From the NCBI RefSeq assembly GCF_008831285.2, contig NC_045145.1:682001-746000 (forward strand): a stretch of 64,000 bases of DNA, in the 5' to 3' direction. This DNA is from Nymphaea colorata. Taxonomy: Eukaryota > Streptophyta > Magnoliopsida > Nymphaeales > Nymphaeaceae. Positions 32,551-45,618 of the stretch are shown here, piece by piece; positions within the stretch are counted from its first letter, which is position 1, and each line of letters opens with the position of its first letter. The position numbers were made by a program, and so were the translations under genes. The notes under the pieces were generated by a model that saw nothing but the letters and a program-made list of their open reading frames with translations, was not told the DNA's origin and did not search any database.

Positions 32551-33007
32551 CACACACATTCTAACATATAGAGCACTGATATGCTTGTGCAAGTTTTGTG
32601 CAGTTTAACTGCTAACATGTACCTGTGTGTTTTGGTTTGCTTCCTTTTGTGTGCTTTTAAAGGGTTGAGCCAATTCTTGGCAAACATCACCATGTATATC
32701 AGCATTAATTGCAGCTTTGCTGATCTTTCTCTATTGCACAGATTGATTTTGCTTAAGAAATGTAGGGGCCTGACAAAAATTCTGCTTTTGACTAACAAGG
32801 TAACACAATCAAATGACAGAGAGCATTTCTTTCACTTTTGTTCTGAGAAATTTGGTGGCGATTCTGCCGTCGACTGCTGAATGTTTGTTTCTTGGTCTTG
32901 ATCAAGCAGGAACAGGATGCATTGCTTGCCTCAAATTAATCCCGAAGTTCTTTCATGAATTCAAAAGTTCCAGCATAACCGAGAAACCATTTCTAAACTA
33001 GGTACTA

Positions 33008-33299
33008 TGCATAACAAACAACTTGGTTGAACTGTTAAACCTCCATAGAATAGATGCTGGATCCATGCAAATGCCAACAAAATTCTGTTTTTATCTTAGT
33101 TTTTGAATTTTGGAGATACGTAAACGGTAGTCATGGCTATAACCAGTTGCTTATGCATAATAAACAACTTGGTTGAACTGTTAAACTTCCATAGAATAGA
33201 TGCTGGATCCATGCAAATGCCAACAAAATTCTGTTTTTATCTTAGTTTTCGAATTTTGGAGATACGTAAACGGTAGTCATGGCTATAACCAGCTGCTTA
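33008..33299. repeat. 146-bp perfect-register tandem duplication
   Basis: 33,008-33,153 recurs at 33,154-33,299 with only a few substitutions. The inverted paralogous block near 45,540-45,680 has one copy, so the duplication is recent and local. Confidence 0.92.
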
Positions 33300-33774
33300 A
33301 GATATGTATATATATATATATATATCATTTTTCTGTTTTATTCAGCAGACTTATTTTTCGTGTTTTATCACTGTTTTTTCAAAAATAAAAAGATGTGTTT
33401 TTTATGATTATATTTAATTGGTTGTCATCTCTCACAACCAATATGTAAGTGGTGGTTCTTGTCAGTCATGAAAATGTTTGCAATTACTATGCAGAATAGT
33501 TGAATAGTCATCAATGAAACTGCCAACCTACACTATGAAAGGAGGCCTTACAATATAATAATAATACTACTATTATTATTATAATTATTAAATAATATAA
33601 TAATAACAATAATTGTGGATAAGACGACCAGGTGAGCATTGGCCGCCAATGCTGACATGCATGATAAATTCCTTCCTTTTATGAATTGGTTCCGCCAAAA
33701 ATAACAATATAAATGTGAGCTATGTGGTTTGTCCAATGAGTGCCGGCTTCCGAGCCACCTTCTGGTGGCATTTA
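33300..33774. other. No gene; AT-rich and ATT repeats
   Basis: A (TA)n lies at 33,305-33,326. A short stretch (33,330-33,500) resembles the copy A flank at 12,120-12,280. An ATT/ATA tract of about 65 bp sits at 33,548-33,612. Confidence 0.6.
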
Positions 33775-34175
33775 AGGATGTCAACGGATCAGATTCGGAT
33801 TGGATACATCTTTTATTATATCTGCTTTTTCAGATATTCATATATTCGGCTTCGAATTCGAATAAAGCAATGTCATATCCGAATCCGAATACAAAATCCA
33901 ATTTTACAATCCAAATCCAATTTTTATATTTATATCCGAATCCGAATTTTGAACCGGATTTTGCCATTTTTGAAGCATTAGATACAGGATATTTATCTAA
34001 AAATGAATCCGATACGGATCCGTATCCGAATCTGATCCGATATTTATGAATATTCGAATCTGAATCCGATCGGATGCCATTTACTAAATCCGAATCCTAT
34101 CCGATTTCTTGATAGGATATTAAATTTTTATCCATATCCGATTTGTTCGAATCGGATCGGTCGGATATCACGATG
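33775..34175. repeat. GGATGTCAACGGATC element with CCGAAT hexamer core
   Basis: Starts AAGGATGTCAACGGATCAGA and consists of repeated ATCCGAATCCGAAT and GGATATT words, ending near CGGTCGGATATC. The same type recurs at 36,390-36,660 and in degenerate form at 9.4, 31.0 and 47.35 kb. It is a dispersed plant repeat with hexamer periodicity; the class is unknown to me. Confidence 0.75.
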
Positions 34176-34754
34176 CAAAACTTTTATTAATTGAATTGGA
34201 CCCATCGACGACTCATTTGTAATTGTGGCCCTCCATTATCACGATGCTAAACTTTTCCAACTGGTGCGAAAAAGAAAAATTCCAACTGGACTTGTGCTTT
34301 GCCGCTCGGAAGGCTAGTTCATTTACCGAAAGCACTCCATCTTATTGGTTATGTACAAATACCGTCCTGAATACTGAATGCATTTGTTGTCCTCTCTGGG
34401 CTTCCAAAGGGAGGAAATAAATATCAGATAATTTTATATTTGAGAGTAATTGGTAGGTCCAAGAGAGGTGCACATCTCATCACAGTTCCACATGGTCTCC
34501 ATAGGCATATGTTAAATAGATATAAAAATCTGCATTCATTATAAGATCTAATTACTTTTCAAATGAATTTGAATGACATCGTTAAATAACTAAACAATCG
34601 ATGGCTATCTTAACCTCGCCAGAGGGTTCGGTTTGGAACCACTACATTGAGTAAGGTTCAAAGTCTAACAATTAAGCAATCCGGTTTGGTACGTCGAAAC
34701 CGGATTTTTATAATATTGATAATATTTAGAAACCAAATAAAATAATATTATTTG
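34176..34754. other. No supported gene
   Basis: A 65-codon frame at 34,223 has no recognisable features. I see no repeat ends. Confidence 0.5.
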
Positions 34755-34925
34755 GGTGACGGGATGGTAATCCCACCACTTCAATTTTTTTTAAATGCAT
34801 GTAAATTTTAAAAAATTTTACTTATTGTATATAAAAATTTTGAAAAATAATATTTTGGCCCCAGTCAAAATTTAGAAACTTTAATTCAATCTTTCCATTG
34901 AAAAATTTTTAGCTCCACCCCTGAC
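34755..34925. repeat. Dispersed short repeat (hAT-like MITE candidate)
   Basis: Contains ATGCATGTAAATTTTAAAAA, TATATAAAAATTTTGAAAAA and TTTTGGCCCCAGTC, and closes TTAGCTCCACCCCTG. Confidence 0.6.
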
Positions 34926-36389
34926 CTTGACCAACAATCACAGAAACAAAAAATCCTACCCTAATCTTTGTTCTTATAAGCTACCCATTGCACTCAAATT
35001 CAAAAAGAGGACGACTCCATCTTTACCAGAAAGTTTCTACAGTGGAACTTTGTCCATGGTAGTGTTTGGAAGCATTTGGAATTTTGTTCCCATCTGCTTT
35101 TCTTCTATCTAGCAAAAAAGGCCCTTTGTGTTTTTTTGCCACTTCAAGTCAATACCACTGACTCGAGAATTTCTTGTTTTTCTCCTTTGGTTAGGTGGGA
35201 AAGGATTTCCACACCTAAATATGCAATACTATATAGAACTAGCCTAATTGGTAGGTTCTTCTTCAACTTGTGAATCTAGTACATCGAAGTGCTTCAAGTT
35301 GACAGGATCAACTTGCTTTCTACGCTCTCCTGTTGAAGCTTTTACTAATTGTCTAAATAAGTGAAAATTTTTCAATATATATTATGAAGCAAGTGTATGT
35401 TAGTTGGTCAACTTAACAAATAGGTGTATATTAGTTTATTATCTTTGTTGCAATTGCATATTATACAAAACATAGACTAGGTCATTCAACTGGTTATGTT
35501 TCTCCCAGCCGCGAATATCATTCTCAGTTTTTTAAAAGCAAAGTTTTTCTTGGGTGTTTTTTTGCAAATGTATTTTCCTCAGGAAAAATCTTTGCAGTTT
35601 ATTTGTCTCCTTGTCCTCTCTTGTTATTCTCTTTTTCTCATTCTTCTCCTCTTTTAAAAAGTCAGTTCATGTTTGCTCCTCTTTCTTCTTCTTCTCCTCC
35701 CCCTTATTGTTCTTCCATTCGCCATTTTTTAAATGTTTGTGTTCTTCCTTTTTTTTAAAAAAAAAATAGTTGCTGTTTTTTTTTCTCTTCTTCTTTCTTT
35801 TTCTCCTTCTTCCTCTTCTTATATCGTCTTTTTTTAATTAGTTATTGTTTGATCATTTTCACTCGTTTCATCCACTCATTTCAAAAGTCATTGAAATCTA
35901 ACCATGATGGCTTGCTGTGTTGAGTGTCCATTGATTCAATAATCAGACAGGAAATATATGGCTGATGAAAGAGATCGAAGGTGGACGTGCTGTTTCGTTA
36001 TGCATTTCTTACTAGTTATAAAAGCACTTTTTTCTTTATTCTTAATCAATTTTTTTATTATTCTGTTCTTTTTTCTGAAAGAAAAATAGAATTTATAAAT
36101 TTTTTCTTTTTGCTGATTTGCATGTAGATCGTTTAGATTATTGGATTGGCCGGTTTACCAAACTGGCAGCATTGTGGACTCGATTCAAAAGCCGGCTTTA
36201 CTAATTAAGATGGACTTGGTGCTCCTTTGCTCAAAAGGTCGATGATAGTGGTCAGCCACACGGAACTGAAAACCTATATACAGAAGTTCCATTCTAATGT
36301 GGTCATGTTCAGACCTAAGGCATATCGCGTATCCAAATATATGATCAGGATATTTACTTGGATTTATTTTCTTGGGGATGCAATGGTTT
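34926..36389. other. No gene; T-rich tract and LRR-flank relic
   Basis: 35,540-35,830 is strongly T/CT-rich (TTCTTCTTCTCC words). From about 35,860 to 36,350 the sequence resembles the upstream flank of copies A and C (CACTCGTTTCATCCACTC, GTTCAGACCTAAGGCATATC versus 63,880), but no kinase gene follows. Confidence 0.6.
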
Positions 36390-36660
36390 GGGATGTCAAT
36401 GGATCAGATTTGGATCGGATATCCGATCCGAATTGCTTCTAAAAAATCGGATATGGTAAATAATTTGACATCCGATTGAGAAATCAGATCGGATTCAGAT
36501 TTAAGAAATAACATCTGATCGAGTCGGATTCGAATTCAGTTTTAAGTAAATATCCGATCGGATACTAACTATCTTAACATGTATATCTGAGTCCAAACTA
36601 TAACCTGATATCCGAATCCGAACCGTGAGAGCTGATATCCGAACTAATATCCAAATGCTA
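36390..36660. repeat. GGATGTCAATGGATC element
   Basis: Opens GGGATGTCAATGGATCAGAT, with ATCGGATATCCGATCCGAAT inside. It is another copy of the hexamer-type repeat at 33.8 kb. Confidence 0.7.
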
Positions 36661-37934
36661 GGTTGGTGGTAACCCACTAACTTAACATCATGACACAAAA
36701 GGAACATAAATATTAGATATAGTATAATCTGACTAAGAACTAACTTCCATGGAGTTGCATATAATAATATTCTTATAGAAATCATATACATCATTTAACT
36801 TAAAATATTTAAAACTATATCATATAAAACTAATTAATTAATTAAATAATACTATGTTGAATTAATTTTTTTTTGTAATCAAGCAAACACATCAACTAAG
36901 CATGATATGTTAAATAATATATTTATGTAAGTGAAATAATAAAGAAAACTTCAACCAAGAAATTCAACAAAATGGGAATTGTTAAAAATTTGAAACCTAT
37001 ACTTTTAGAGCTACAAATTTTTTAATGGACCGTTATCCCAATTTGGTTACAATAATAGTTATATTATATATTTTAAAAATAGTAGGTTTAAAAAAAATAT
37101 TGGCATGTACATCACGTATGAAAAAAAAAAGATACCCAAAAATATAATTTTTTAAAAAACTAACTTAAAAAAAATGTTTTATAATAAATAGAAATCTTAA
37201 ACATATTATGATATTCATTTTAAATTGAAAGCATCTTCATTGTACATAATCTCAATACGAAAAAACTGCTAAGCGTATAAAAAAGTTTATTTATCAAATT
37301 ATCAATTTACTTGTATAATCATGCAATTCATTCAAAAAACTTAAGAATTTAATATATAACACATAATTCACAAACTTGAAAACAAAAGCCTCTAACTAGT
37401 AGGCAGACAACAAATCGTAAGATTTAATAAACTATCTTATATATCATTGGAGTAATTATACAATTTTATGTAAAAAAACAACTATTGTAATGAAGATAAA
37501 AGGACTAATAAATTATTTGATATATCATTGAATACTCTTTTTACGGATGTAACACAAACTATTTCAATTAACCCAATGAAATGAAAAAACATTAAACAAT
37601 GTTTTTTTTTAAATGATAAATAATGTGGGTCACTTGATTTAATAATTCTTAATAAGAGATCATCATGAAATAACTTTTCAATTTTTTCAATTTTTTTTAT
37701 CCGTAAAGAAAATTTCTTTTTTCCATTTAAACAGGAACATATTTGTCATTAATCATGCTGACCCACAAAATTTTGGTGCATTCCACCTCTGCAGTCAGTA
37801 GCTAGTTCAATTCCCAAATGCCTCTTGCCCTACAAAATTGAAGAAGCACTTATAGCCCAAAGTTCGTTAGTTCTCACTAAAAATGAAATGATGTTGTAAA
37901 CGCGAATCTCTCTTCTGAAATTCTTCCTAAAAAT

Positions 37935-37976
<42 letters not shown>

Positions 37977-38086
37977 TATGAACATCGCCACCCCATAAGA
38001 GAATCGATAAGATTTTGCCAGGTAAAAGTTTTAACATCTATCTTAAGTAGTCATCCTCCAAATGCATCATAGTTAAGTTAAGAAAC
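36661..38086. other. Very AT-rich, no gene
   Basis: Dominated by A/T homopolymers and AATAAT words, with a (TA)n at 37,931-37,979. No kinase, Copia or RNA gene is recognisable. In particular the missing 3' half of copy B is not here. Confidence 0.6.
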
Positions 38087-38418
38087 TGAAAGCATACAAG
38101 AGAAAGAGAGAAGGAGAGAAAGAGAAGGACACACAAGATAACGTGGTTCGGCTAAACAAGCCTACATCCACACTAACGATTCTCTCTATTCTTCAATGAT
38201 TCAACCAAGAGAGAGTACAAATATTTATAGTCACTGTGTACAATTGAGGTCCTTGATTTTATGATCTGGATAGACTTTGGAAAGATTACTGGAGACTGTT
38301 TTTAGAAATGGATCTTTCCTTATCAAGAGAAGGTCCTTCAGTTTTGAATAACGTAGTGTTGGTGTTATCCTCTCCTTGATTGTCGTCCTCTCCCTGATTG
38401 TCGTAGATTCTCTTATCA
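38087..38418 (-). repeat. Probable 3' LTR of the decayed Copia element
   Basis: It begins TGATAAGAGAATC on the minus strand right after the polypurine tract and contains GCCGAACCACGTTATC (minus strand), a motif type common in plant Copia LTRs. The far end at 38,087 (TGAAAGCATAC on plus) is a guess from the TG rule. No second LTR exists to confirm it. Confidence 0.6.
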
Positions 38419-41400
38419 TTCCCCCTCAAGCTGCTCTTGGTGTCAACAAAATTAAGCTTCTTCCTTAGACAATGAAACCATTGTCCAGCCACTGCTTTGG
38501 TCAAGATATCAGCCAACTGTTCATGTGAGGTGACAAATTCAATTTGAATATCCTTTTTGGCGACTTTCTCTCCAACAAAGTGAAAATTAATTTGGATATA
38601 TTTTGTTCTTGCATGAAAAACAAGATTGGCTGCAAGGTAAGTAGCTCCAAGATTGTCACATCTGAGTATTGGTGGCCCCGTAATGTGAACCTTGAGTTTC
38701 TTGAGAAGAGATTTCAACCAAATAATTTCAGAAGCAGCAATCACAAGGGCTTCATATTCAATTTATGTGCTTGATCGTGCTACAGTATGTTGTCTAGTTG
38801 ATCCCCAAGAAATAATATTTCCTCCAAGCAAAGTAACAAATCCACTAGTTGATCGTCGGTCATCTGGGCAGCCAGCCCAATCAACATCTGCATATGCTTC
38901 GAATGTCATAGGCTGGTTTCTTCGAATTTGAAGGCCATATGTGCTTGTGCCTTGTAGGTACCGAAGAATGCGTTTGACATGACCCCAATGAAGATCAGAA
39001 GGATCATGTGTAAATTGGCATGCTTTATTAATAGCAAATGAAATATCAGGTCAAGTAAGGGAAAGATACTACAAGGCTCCAACAATGCTCCTACAGAGAG
39101 TACCATCCATGAGTTTCTCCCCTTCATGTGTCAGAGAGGTAAGTTGGGAACAGCAGGTGTAACAACGTCTTTACCTTTCTCCATCCCAGCTTCGCTAAGT
39201 ACATCAAGAATATATTTCTTTTGTGAAAGAAGAAGATGATCTTTGTTAAAGGATACGTCAATTCTAAGGAAGTAGTGGATTTTTCCTAAGTCTTTGAGGG
39301 AGTAGTGTTGTCCAAGCTTTGCTGAAAAATTGAGTATTTCTATCTTGGAGCTGCCAATCAAAATAATATCATTGACATAAATCAAGAGATAAATAGTGCT
39401 GGAACCAGAATTGCGAATAAAAAGTGACGAATCAGACTTCAATTCTTAAAATTTTTCATTGGTAAGAAACTGCTTCAAGCTGTCAAACCAAGCTCTGGGA
39501 GCTTGTTTGAGTCCATAGAAAGATTTCTTGAGTCTGCAAACATGATTAGGTAACTCTGAACTTTCAAACCTTGGCGGCTGAATCATAAAACCTCTTCTTT
39601 TAGTGTTCCATGAAGGAAGGCATGATTGACGTCAAGTTGAATGCACCATCCACGGCTGAAGGCAATGGACAAAACAAGACGAATAGTGGTTGGTTTGACT
39701 GCTAGACTGAAAGTATCAAAGTAATCCAGTCCTTCTCTTTGATTAAATCCTTTGGCTGCTAATCTGGCCTTGTATCTAGTTATAGTACCATCAAAATGGC
39801 GCTTGATTTTGTAGACCCATTTGCATACAATAACGTTTAAGTGTGGCTGTCTCGACACAAGGTCCCATGTTTTTTTTTGTAAAGAGCATCCATCTTGCTT
39901 TTCGTAGCATTAACCCAGCTGTGATCCTGTTGGGCCTCTTTTAGAGAGGTAGGTTCAGTTCGAGGAGTGGTTTGGGTCAAGTAGGTGAAGACTCTAGAAC
40001 ATTGGGTTCCATCTTAGGATGTTGTTATCATGTGATGGGACCTAGTAGGCTCACCTAACCGGTTGTTGTTAGGTTCATCATTGGAGGGAGACTCAAAGGA
40101 ATTAGAACCGGTTTGGACAACTACAGAACTCGGGGGACTAGGAATGATTTTGGGTAACTCAATAAGAGACGAACTTTCTTTTGGCTTGTCAGTAGGTCAA
40201 GGTTCAATGGATGATTCGAGCCATCTTGAAATGATTGAGGGAGTAATAAAAGGACCACAATGAGAGTATAAAAAGGTCCTTTCATCAAATCTTTATGTCT
40301 AGATATGATGACACAATTGGAGACTGGATTGTAACAGATATAACCTTTATGATAGTTTCCATAGCTGATGAAGACACAAGCTTGAGCTTTGGGTTCTAAT
40401 TTTGAACAACGTCTAGGCCCACTCAATGGATAGATGGTACATCCAAAGGTTCATATATGATTATATTTTGGAACTTCATGCAAGAGCTTCTCATATGGTG
40501 TCATTTGCAAATCTGCAATAGGCAACCTGTTAATAAGATTAACAATTGTTTTAAAAGCATCAAACCAGAAGTTGTGTGGCATATTGACATGAATAATAAT
40601 GGTAAGTCTCATTTCCACCATATGTCTATGTTTCCTTTCTACTATGCCATTCTTTTGAGATGTGTAAGGGCATGTCATCCATCGATGAATGGCTTGGTTT
40701 TCAAGAAAAGTCGTAAATTATTTGCTCATGAGTTCCCCTCCTCCATCTGAATGGAAAATTCTAATTTTTGTCTCAAGTTGATGCTCTACTATGCTAGCGA
40801 ATGTTTTAAAACATGGAAACATATCACTTTTCTTGGATAAGGGAAAAAATCCATGAGAAGTGAGAGTAGTTTTCAACTATTAAGAGATAATACATATGCC
40901 ATTCTCACTAAGCACATGGTGCTGGGCCCCAAAGATCAACATGTAACACTTCAAGAGGTTTAATCGCATGAAACTCAGCCTTAGAAAAAGGAATTTTATG
41001 CATTTTTCCAAGCACACATGAAGAACATGAATCCAATTTATGTTTGTCATTAGCAAAAATTAAACCAGCAACTTTCAATAAGTTCAACAACTGAAAATGA
41101 ACATGTCCTAGACGTAAATGCCATAACTGAAAATCTAAAGAATAATTTTGAGAAACTAAAGAAGTATTAGTAGTCTTTAGTTGACCATCATCTTCAATAC
41201 TGATAGGATTGCTTGTAGAGTCCTTTCTCTCTTTCGTCCATCTATTGAGTCCCTCCTTTCTCAAGCAGCCCTTTGTGAAGAATCTTTCCCATCTAAACAT
41301 TCTTAACATAAAACCATTAGAGGAAAATTCAATAGAGTATTGATTGTCTTTGGTAAACCTTGCAACAGACATAAGATTCTTGTGTCGCTTAGGGGCATGC

Positions 41401-41876
41401 AACACATTTTTCAAAGCAAAAGATGAGGTTTTGCTAGGTAGGTATACGGTCCCTATATTGTTAATTAGCATCTTACTACCATTGCCAACAATAATAGAAT
41501 TAGATCCATGATAAGGAACTCTACCTTGCATACCTTGATCTGATTTTGTCACATGGTGGGAGGCTCCTGTGTCTGGGCACCAAGCTGTGTCAAGAGTATT
41601 GTTGACATTTTCTTGACTACTAGATGCATTGTCAGACTTTCCCATGTTGAGTGCCATAGCCATAAATGCCTTAGGGATATCATAGCACTATCGAGCTGTG
41701 TGATTTCTTCTTCCATAGTATTGACAAGTTACTCCTTGACTAGACTTGTTAATACTGTTATTGTTTTTACCATAGTTTCCTCTTCTTCCATTATAGTTTC
41801 CTCTTCCTCCACTATGGCCTCTACCCATACTACCATTATAGTTACCATGCCCATGCAATCAGTTACCATTCCATTA
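38087..41876 (-). mobile_element. Decayed, 5'-truncated Copia element
   Basis: From right to left on the minus strand the Copia order is kept but in broken frames. There is the end of gag with a zinc knuckle (CQYYGRRNHTAR, stop, C) at about 41,683-41,728, whose second Cys is Tyr and whose Gln before the last Cys is a stop. Then come protease DTGASHHVT; GAG-pre-integrase LWHLRLGH and SCSSCVLGK; integrase HVDLWGPAP and [32 protein letters not shown] with the catalytic box changed to YVND; and RNase H HARTKYIQINFHFV and LADILTKAV. A polypurine tract (CTTGAGGGGGAA, 38,419-38,430) precedes a probable 3' LTR at 38,087-38,418. The 5' LTR, primer site and most of gag are absent. It cannot move on its own. 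Confidence 0.93.
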
Positions 41877-43427
41877 TAGTACCTTCAATCAGATTAGAGG
41901 AAAGGCAAAGTCTCCACAAGGTGGTTGTCAGGTTTCCAACAGAGGCCAGAAGGATGCCGTTCAAAAGGTTGCATAGTAGATCAACGTCCTCTAGCAGTCG
42001 ACAGTTGGTGAAGGATGTCAGACTGAAGAGCTCATGGTTGCTGGGGGCATTGGTCAACATATTGTCATGGAGGTACAGGTGCCTGAGTTGTGTCAAACTA
42101 CCTAATTCTAATGGTATCGGACCACTGAATTTATTGTGTCCTGCACTTATAGTTTGGAGACTAGTAGCATTGGAAAAAATAAGGTTGGAAAGGGCCATCA
42201 AAATTGTTGTCACTCATTGCGAGCAATTTGAGATTGGGCAGGAAGCGGCCAACATCTTTAGGGGAGATGCCCTGTTAGTTGATTGGTCATGAAACAAAGT
42301 CTGAAGAGCGGATAGGTTAAACAAGCTGTCTGGCAGTGTACCAGTGAGATTATTCTTTTCCACACTAAAGAATTGCAAGCGGGTTATGCTTCCCAACTCG
42401 GAAGGAATGTTCCCATGAATATGATTTTGACCAATATTAAGGTGCTCCAGCTTTGAGAGGTTGACAAAAGTGACTGGAATGGTTCCCGTGAGCTTGTTAC
42501 CATAAAGATTTAGAACCTTGCGTTCCTGCAGACAGCCTAAGAACTCTGGAATGCTTCCATAGAGTTTGTTTTCAGCTGCAAAAATCACTTGGAGATTGGG
42601 CAGGAAGCAGCCAACATCTTTAGGGAGATGTCCTGTTAGTTGATTGGTCATGAAACTCAATTTCTGAAGAGTGGATAGGTTAAACAAGCTCTCAGGCAGT
42701 GTACCAGTGAGTTTGTTCTTTTCCACACTAAAGACTTGCAAGCGGGTAATGCTTCCCAACTCCGAAAGAATGTTCCCGTGCATTTGATTTTGACCAATAT
42801 TAAGGTGCTTCAGCTTGGAGAGGTTGGCAAAAGTGACTGGAATGGTGCCCGTGAGCTTGTCATCATTAAGATTTAGGAACTTGAGTTTTGGCAGACTGCT
42901 AAGAACTCCGGAATGCTTCCATAGAATTCGTTTTCTGCTGCAAAAAGCACTTGGTGATGATGACAATGGCTCAGTGTTTGTGGAATTAACCCTTTAAAAT
43001 GGTTTCTCCATATGGAAAGTTTTCCCAACCAAGGGAGGCGGCTAAAATCAATGGGAAGATGACCGTGTAAGTTATCTTTTGAGTGATGAAGAACCTGTAA
43101 GAATGAGAGATTGCTAATGTATGGGGAGATAGTACCTTCAAGTGCCTTTTCAGAGAGGTTCCGAGCAACTACCCTTTGTGAACCACGACTGCATGAAACT
43201 CCATTCCAATCGCAGAAAGTGATGTTGGAATTCCAATTTGATAACACCTTATAAGGGTCTTTAGTGACAAGGGATTTGAATGACAGCAATGCGAGTTGAT
43301 CAGTCACGTTGCTCAGAGAAGCATGGGCTGAGGGCACCTCCCTTTGGCCAAGAACCACAACCAAGTTGAAGGAGGAGAAACCCAATTGAAAGACGAGCAG
43401 TTGAGGTGACCAACTGGTGGTAGCCAT
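41877..43427 (-). pseudogene. LRR-XII receptor-like kinase pseudogene, copy B (5' half only)
   Basis: Starts MATTSWSPQLLVFQLGFSSF at 43,427, the start shared with copies A and C. The N-cap NVTDQLALLSFKSLV and LRRs follow. A one-base loss at about 42,897 breaks the frame in EFLG. The next frame carries a duplicated set of LRRs, then a two-base loss near 42,296 and an extra G near 42,262 break it again. The last frame runs through GPIPLELGSLTQLRHL to SNLIEGTI and then meets Copia gag sequence, reading MEW and a stop. The remaining LRRs, transmembrane segment and kinase are absent from the window. Its upstream flank (43,480-47,060) is the inverted counterpart of that of copy A. Not functional. 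Confidence 0.93.
42229..42952. repeat. In-frame tandem duplication of five LRRs (363-bp unit)
   Basis: The LRR stretch GSIPEFLG...GHLPKDVGCFLPNLQ occurs twice in tandem. The distance between CCTGTTAGTT at 42,271 and 42,632 is 361 bp, and a two-base loss in the left copy explains the difference from 363, that is 121 codons. Copies A and C have one unit here. Confidence 0.9.
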
Positions 43428-45618
43428 GCCTGTCCAACTTGTTATGCAGTACATGCATGTGCAGGAATTCAAGGTCATTAATTTATGTATAGATTCTCTT
43501 CTAGAAAATTTGTTCTTTTATTTTTTCAAGTGGTAGAAGGCTCGGGTTTTACTGCTTTGGAATGCATTGCTTTATATTTCCAAATCTAGGGGCACAGCTG
43601 ATGATTACATAAATGACTCTTTATTGTTTGCCTTTACCACTTTGAACTCTATTCAATTCCAAATCAAAGTTGTCAATTGAACTTCTTTTTTCCCTAGATA
43701 TGCTGTTTGCCTTTTAAATGGCAAGGTTTTTCTATCTTATAATATGGTTAGCATGGAGAAAACAGGAAAAATGTCGTAAATTTTAAAAAAATTGAGTAAA
43801 ATTTAAAAGTTAAGGGAAAATAAGTTGAAGGGTTGGCAAATTTAAAAAAATAAGTAGATGAGAAACAAATAAAAATTAGAAGTTGGAAACGAGCAGTTTA
43901 GCAATAAAAAAGTATGAAAAAATGTCTCAAATGAAAAAAAGGAAAAAAAAACAAAAAAAAAATGGAAAAAAGCATATCTTTGGTGTGGCATTTTTTTTCC
44001 AAAAAATTGCTCGAATTGGCTGGTTCGTTCAAATCTATGCTAAATCAATTTGATCTAGTCCAACCTTTTTAAAAATATATATATTGTTTTTTATTATCTT
44101 ATATCATTGTTTATTTATTTCTCAAAAGAATATAATTTTCATATTTTGTGCTGGTTAACAACCAAATCGTTTAAATCAGTGGATCAACCAGCGCGTGGAA
44201 GTTAGTAACTTTGTCCACTCGTTTCAAAAGCTGAATTTCCAAAGGTCGCATAAAATATGAAAAATTATATTCTTTTTGAATAGTAATTAAACAGTATAAA
44301 AACTAATTAAAACATTTTTTTTAAAACAGGTGGACTTGATCAAAATGACTTATCAAAGACTTGAAGTGACCGGCCGATTCAAGCCAATAATATTTCTAGC
44401 TAATCCCATCCAGTCGTGCAAGCGAAGATTTGAAGCAACTATGCCATTCGTGCTATCATGGTTCCCCATATTGCACTAATCAAGCATCGTAGTAGTTGCA
44501 AACATTTTCATGACTAACGAAAACCCCCGCTTACATATAGGTTGTGAGATATGACAACCAAAATTTGGTAGTGAATATAGTCATAAAAATCACATCTTTT
44601 TTTTTTGAAAAAACAGTGATAAAACACGAAAATAAGCCCACTGAATAAAACGGCAAAAAGACACATAAAAAATGTGGATTTCCTGTCTTTTTCATATTTT
44701 TTTCAATTTTTTAGAAAGTTACCATATTTTTTTTTTGCATTTTTTGCTTTCATTTTTCATGCTCACTGTATTATACGATAGATAAACCTCCCTGTTTAAA
44801 AAGCAAAAAGAATATTCGTGATTATGGCAGAAACCTATTTATGGATACATTAAAAAAAAAGTTGACAGTTGACAACTTTGGTTTGAAATTGAATAGAGTT
44901 GAAAAGGGGTAAAGGCAAATAAGATACCGGCAAGACCAAGAAAAATACTCATGCATGTAATCAGCCATACGTTACCGGACCCACCCACGTTTGATTTCAT
45001 TGAAAAAATTAGACAAATATTGTCCTTGCGTTTGGAAAGAAAGAGCATCTTCCTTGATTTTTCTTCATGTGCAATGAAATTTCAGATCCATTACGGGACC
45101 AACCCACGTTTGATTTCTTTGAAAAAGATGCTCAAGTCTTTTTCTTTTGTATTTTTCTGCAGACTAGGACACTACAGTTTGCAGCATTGACACGGACTTA
45201 CGAAGAAAAAGCCTGAGCACTATTGAACCTCTAGCCGAATATCTAATCAGGGTTCAATGAAATGTTTGGAGGTAGGTGAGTTGTAAAATATATCAACTAT
45301 GTGCGATGGCCTTAATTATCAGTCAAATTTCATAAAATATTTGTCAGATTCAAGGACATGTTAGGTGGCCAGAGGCAAGAAAAAAACACATGCATGAAAT
45401 GTGATGCAAACACTTTCCAAAGCATTAAACCTTCAACTCATGTTCGTGCACGTAGTGGACAGGCATGGCTATCACCAGTTGCTTTATCTTTATCTTGATC
45501 TATATATATATATATATATATATATATTAACAAGCTGCTTATAACCATGACTACCGTTACGTATCTCCAAAATTCAAAAACTAAGATAAAAACAGAATTT
45601 CTTTAGCATTTGCATGGA

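Larger units (their letters stand above)
31332..33007. repeat. Copy of the LRR upstream block (direct)
   Basis: Matches 9,842-11,300 in direct orientation and, for its right half, 45,600-46,200 in inverted orientation. It holds a CACTACAAGAAAACCC end at 31,476, a MITE at 31,568-31,740 and a dispersed repeat at 32,403-32,550. No receptor kinase follows in this copy. A short open frame at 32,813-33,001 is conserved with one at 45,6xx-45,867. Confidence 0.8.

Noticed and set aside
35554-35769. 71-codon F/S-rich frame
   Set aside because: It is the translation of a T/CT-rich low-complexity tract.
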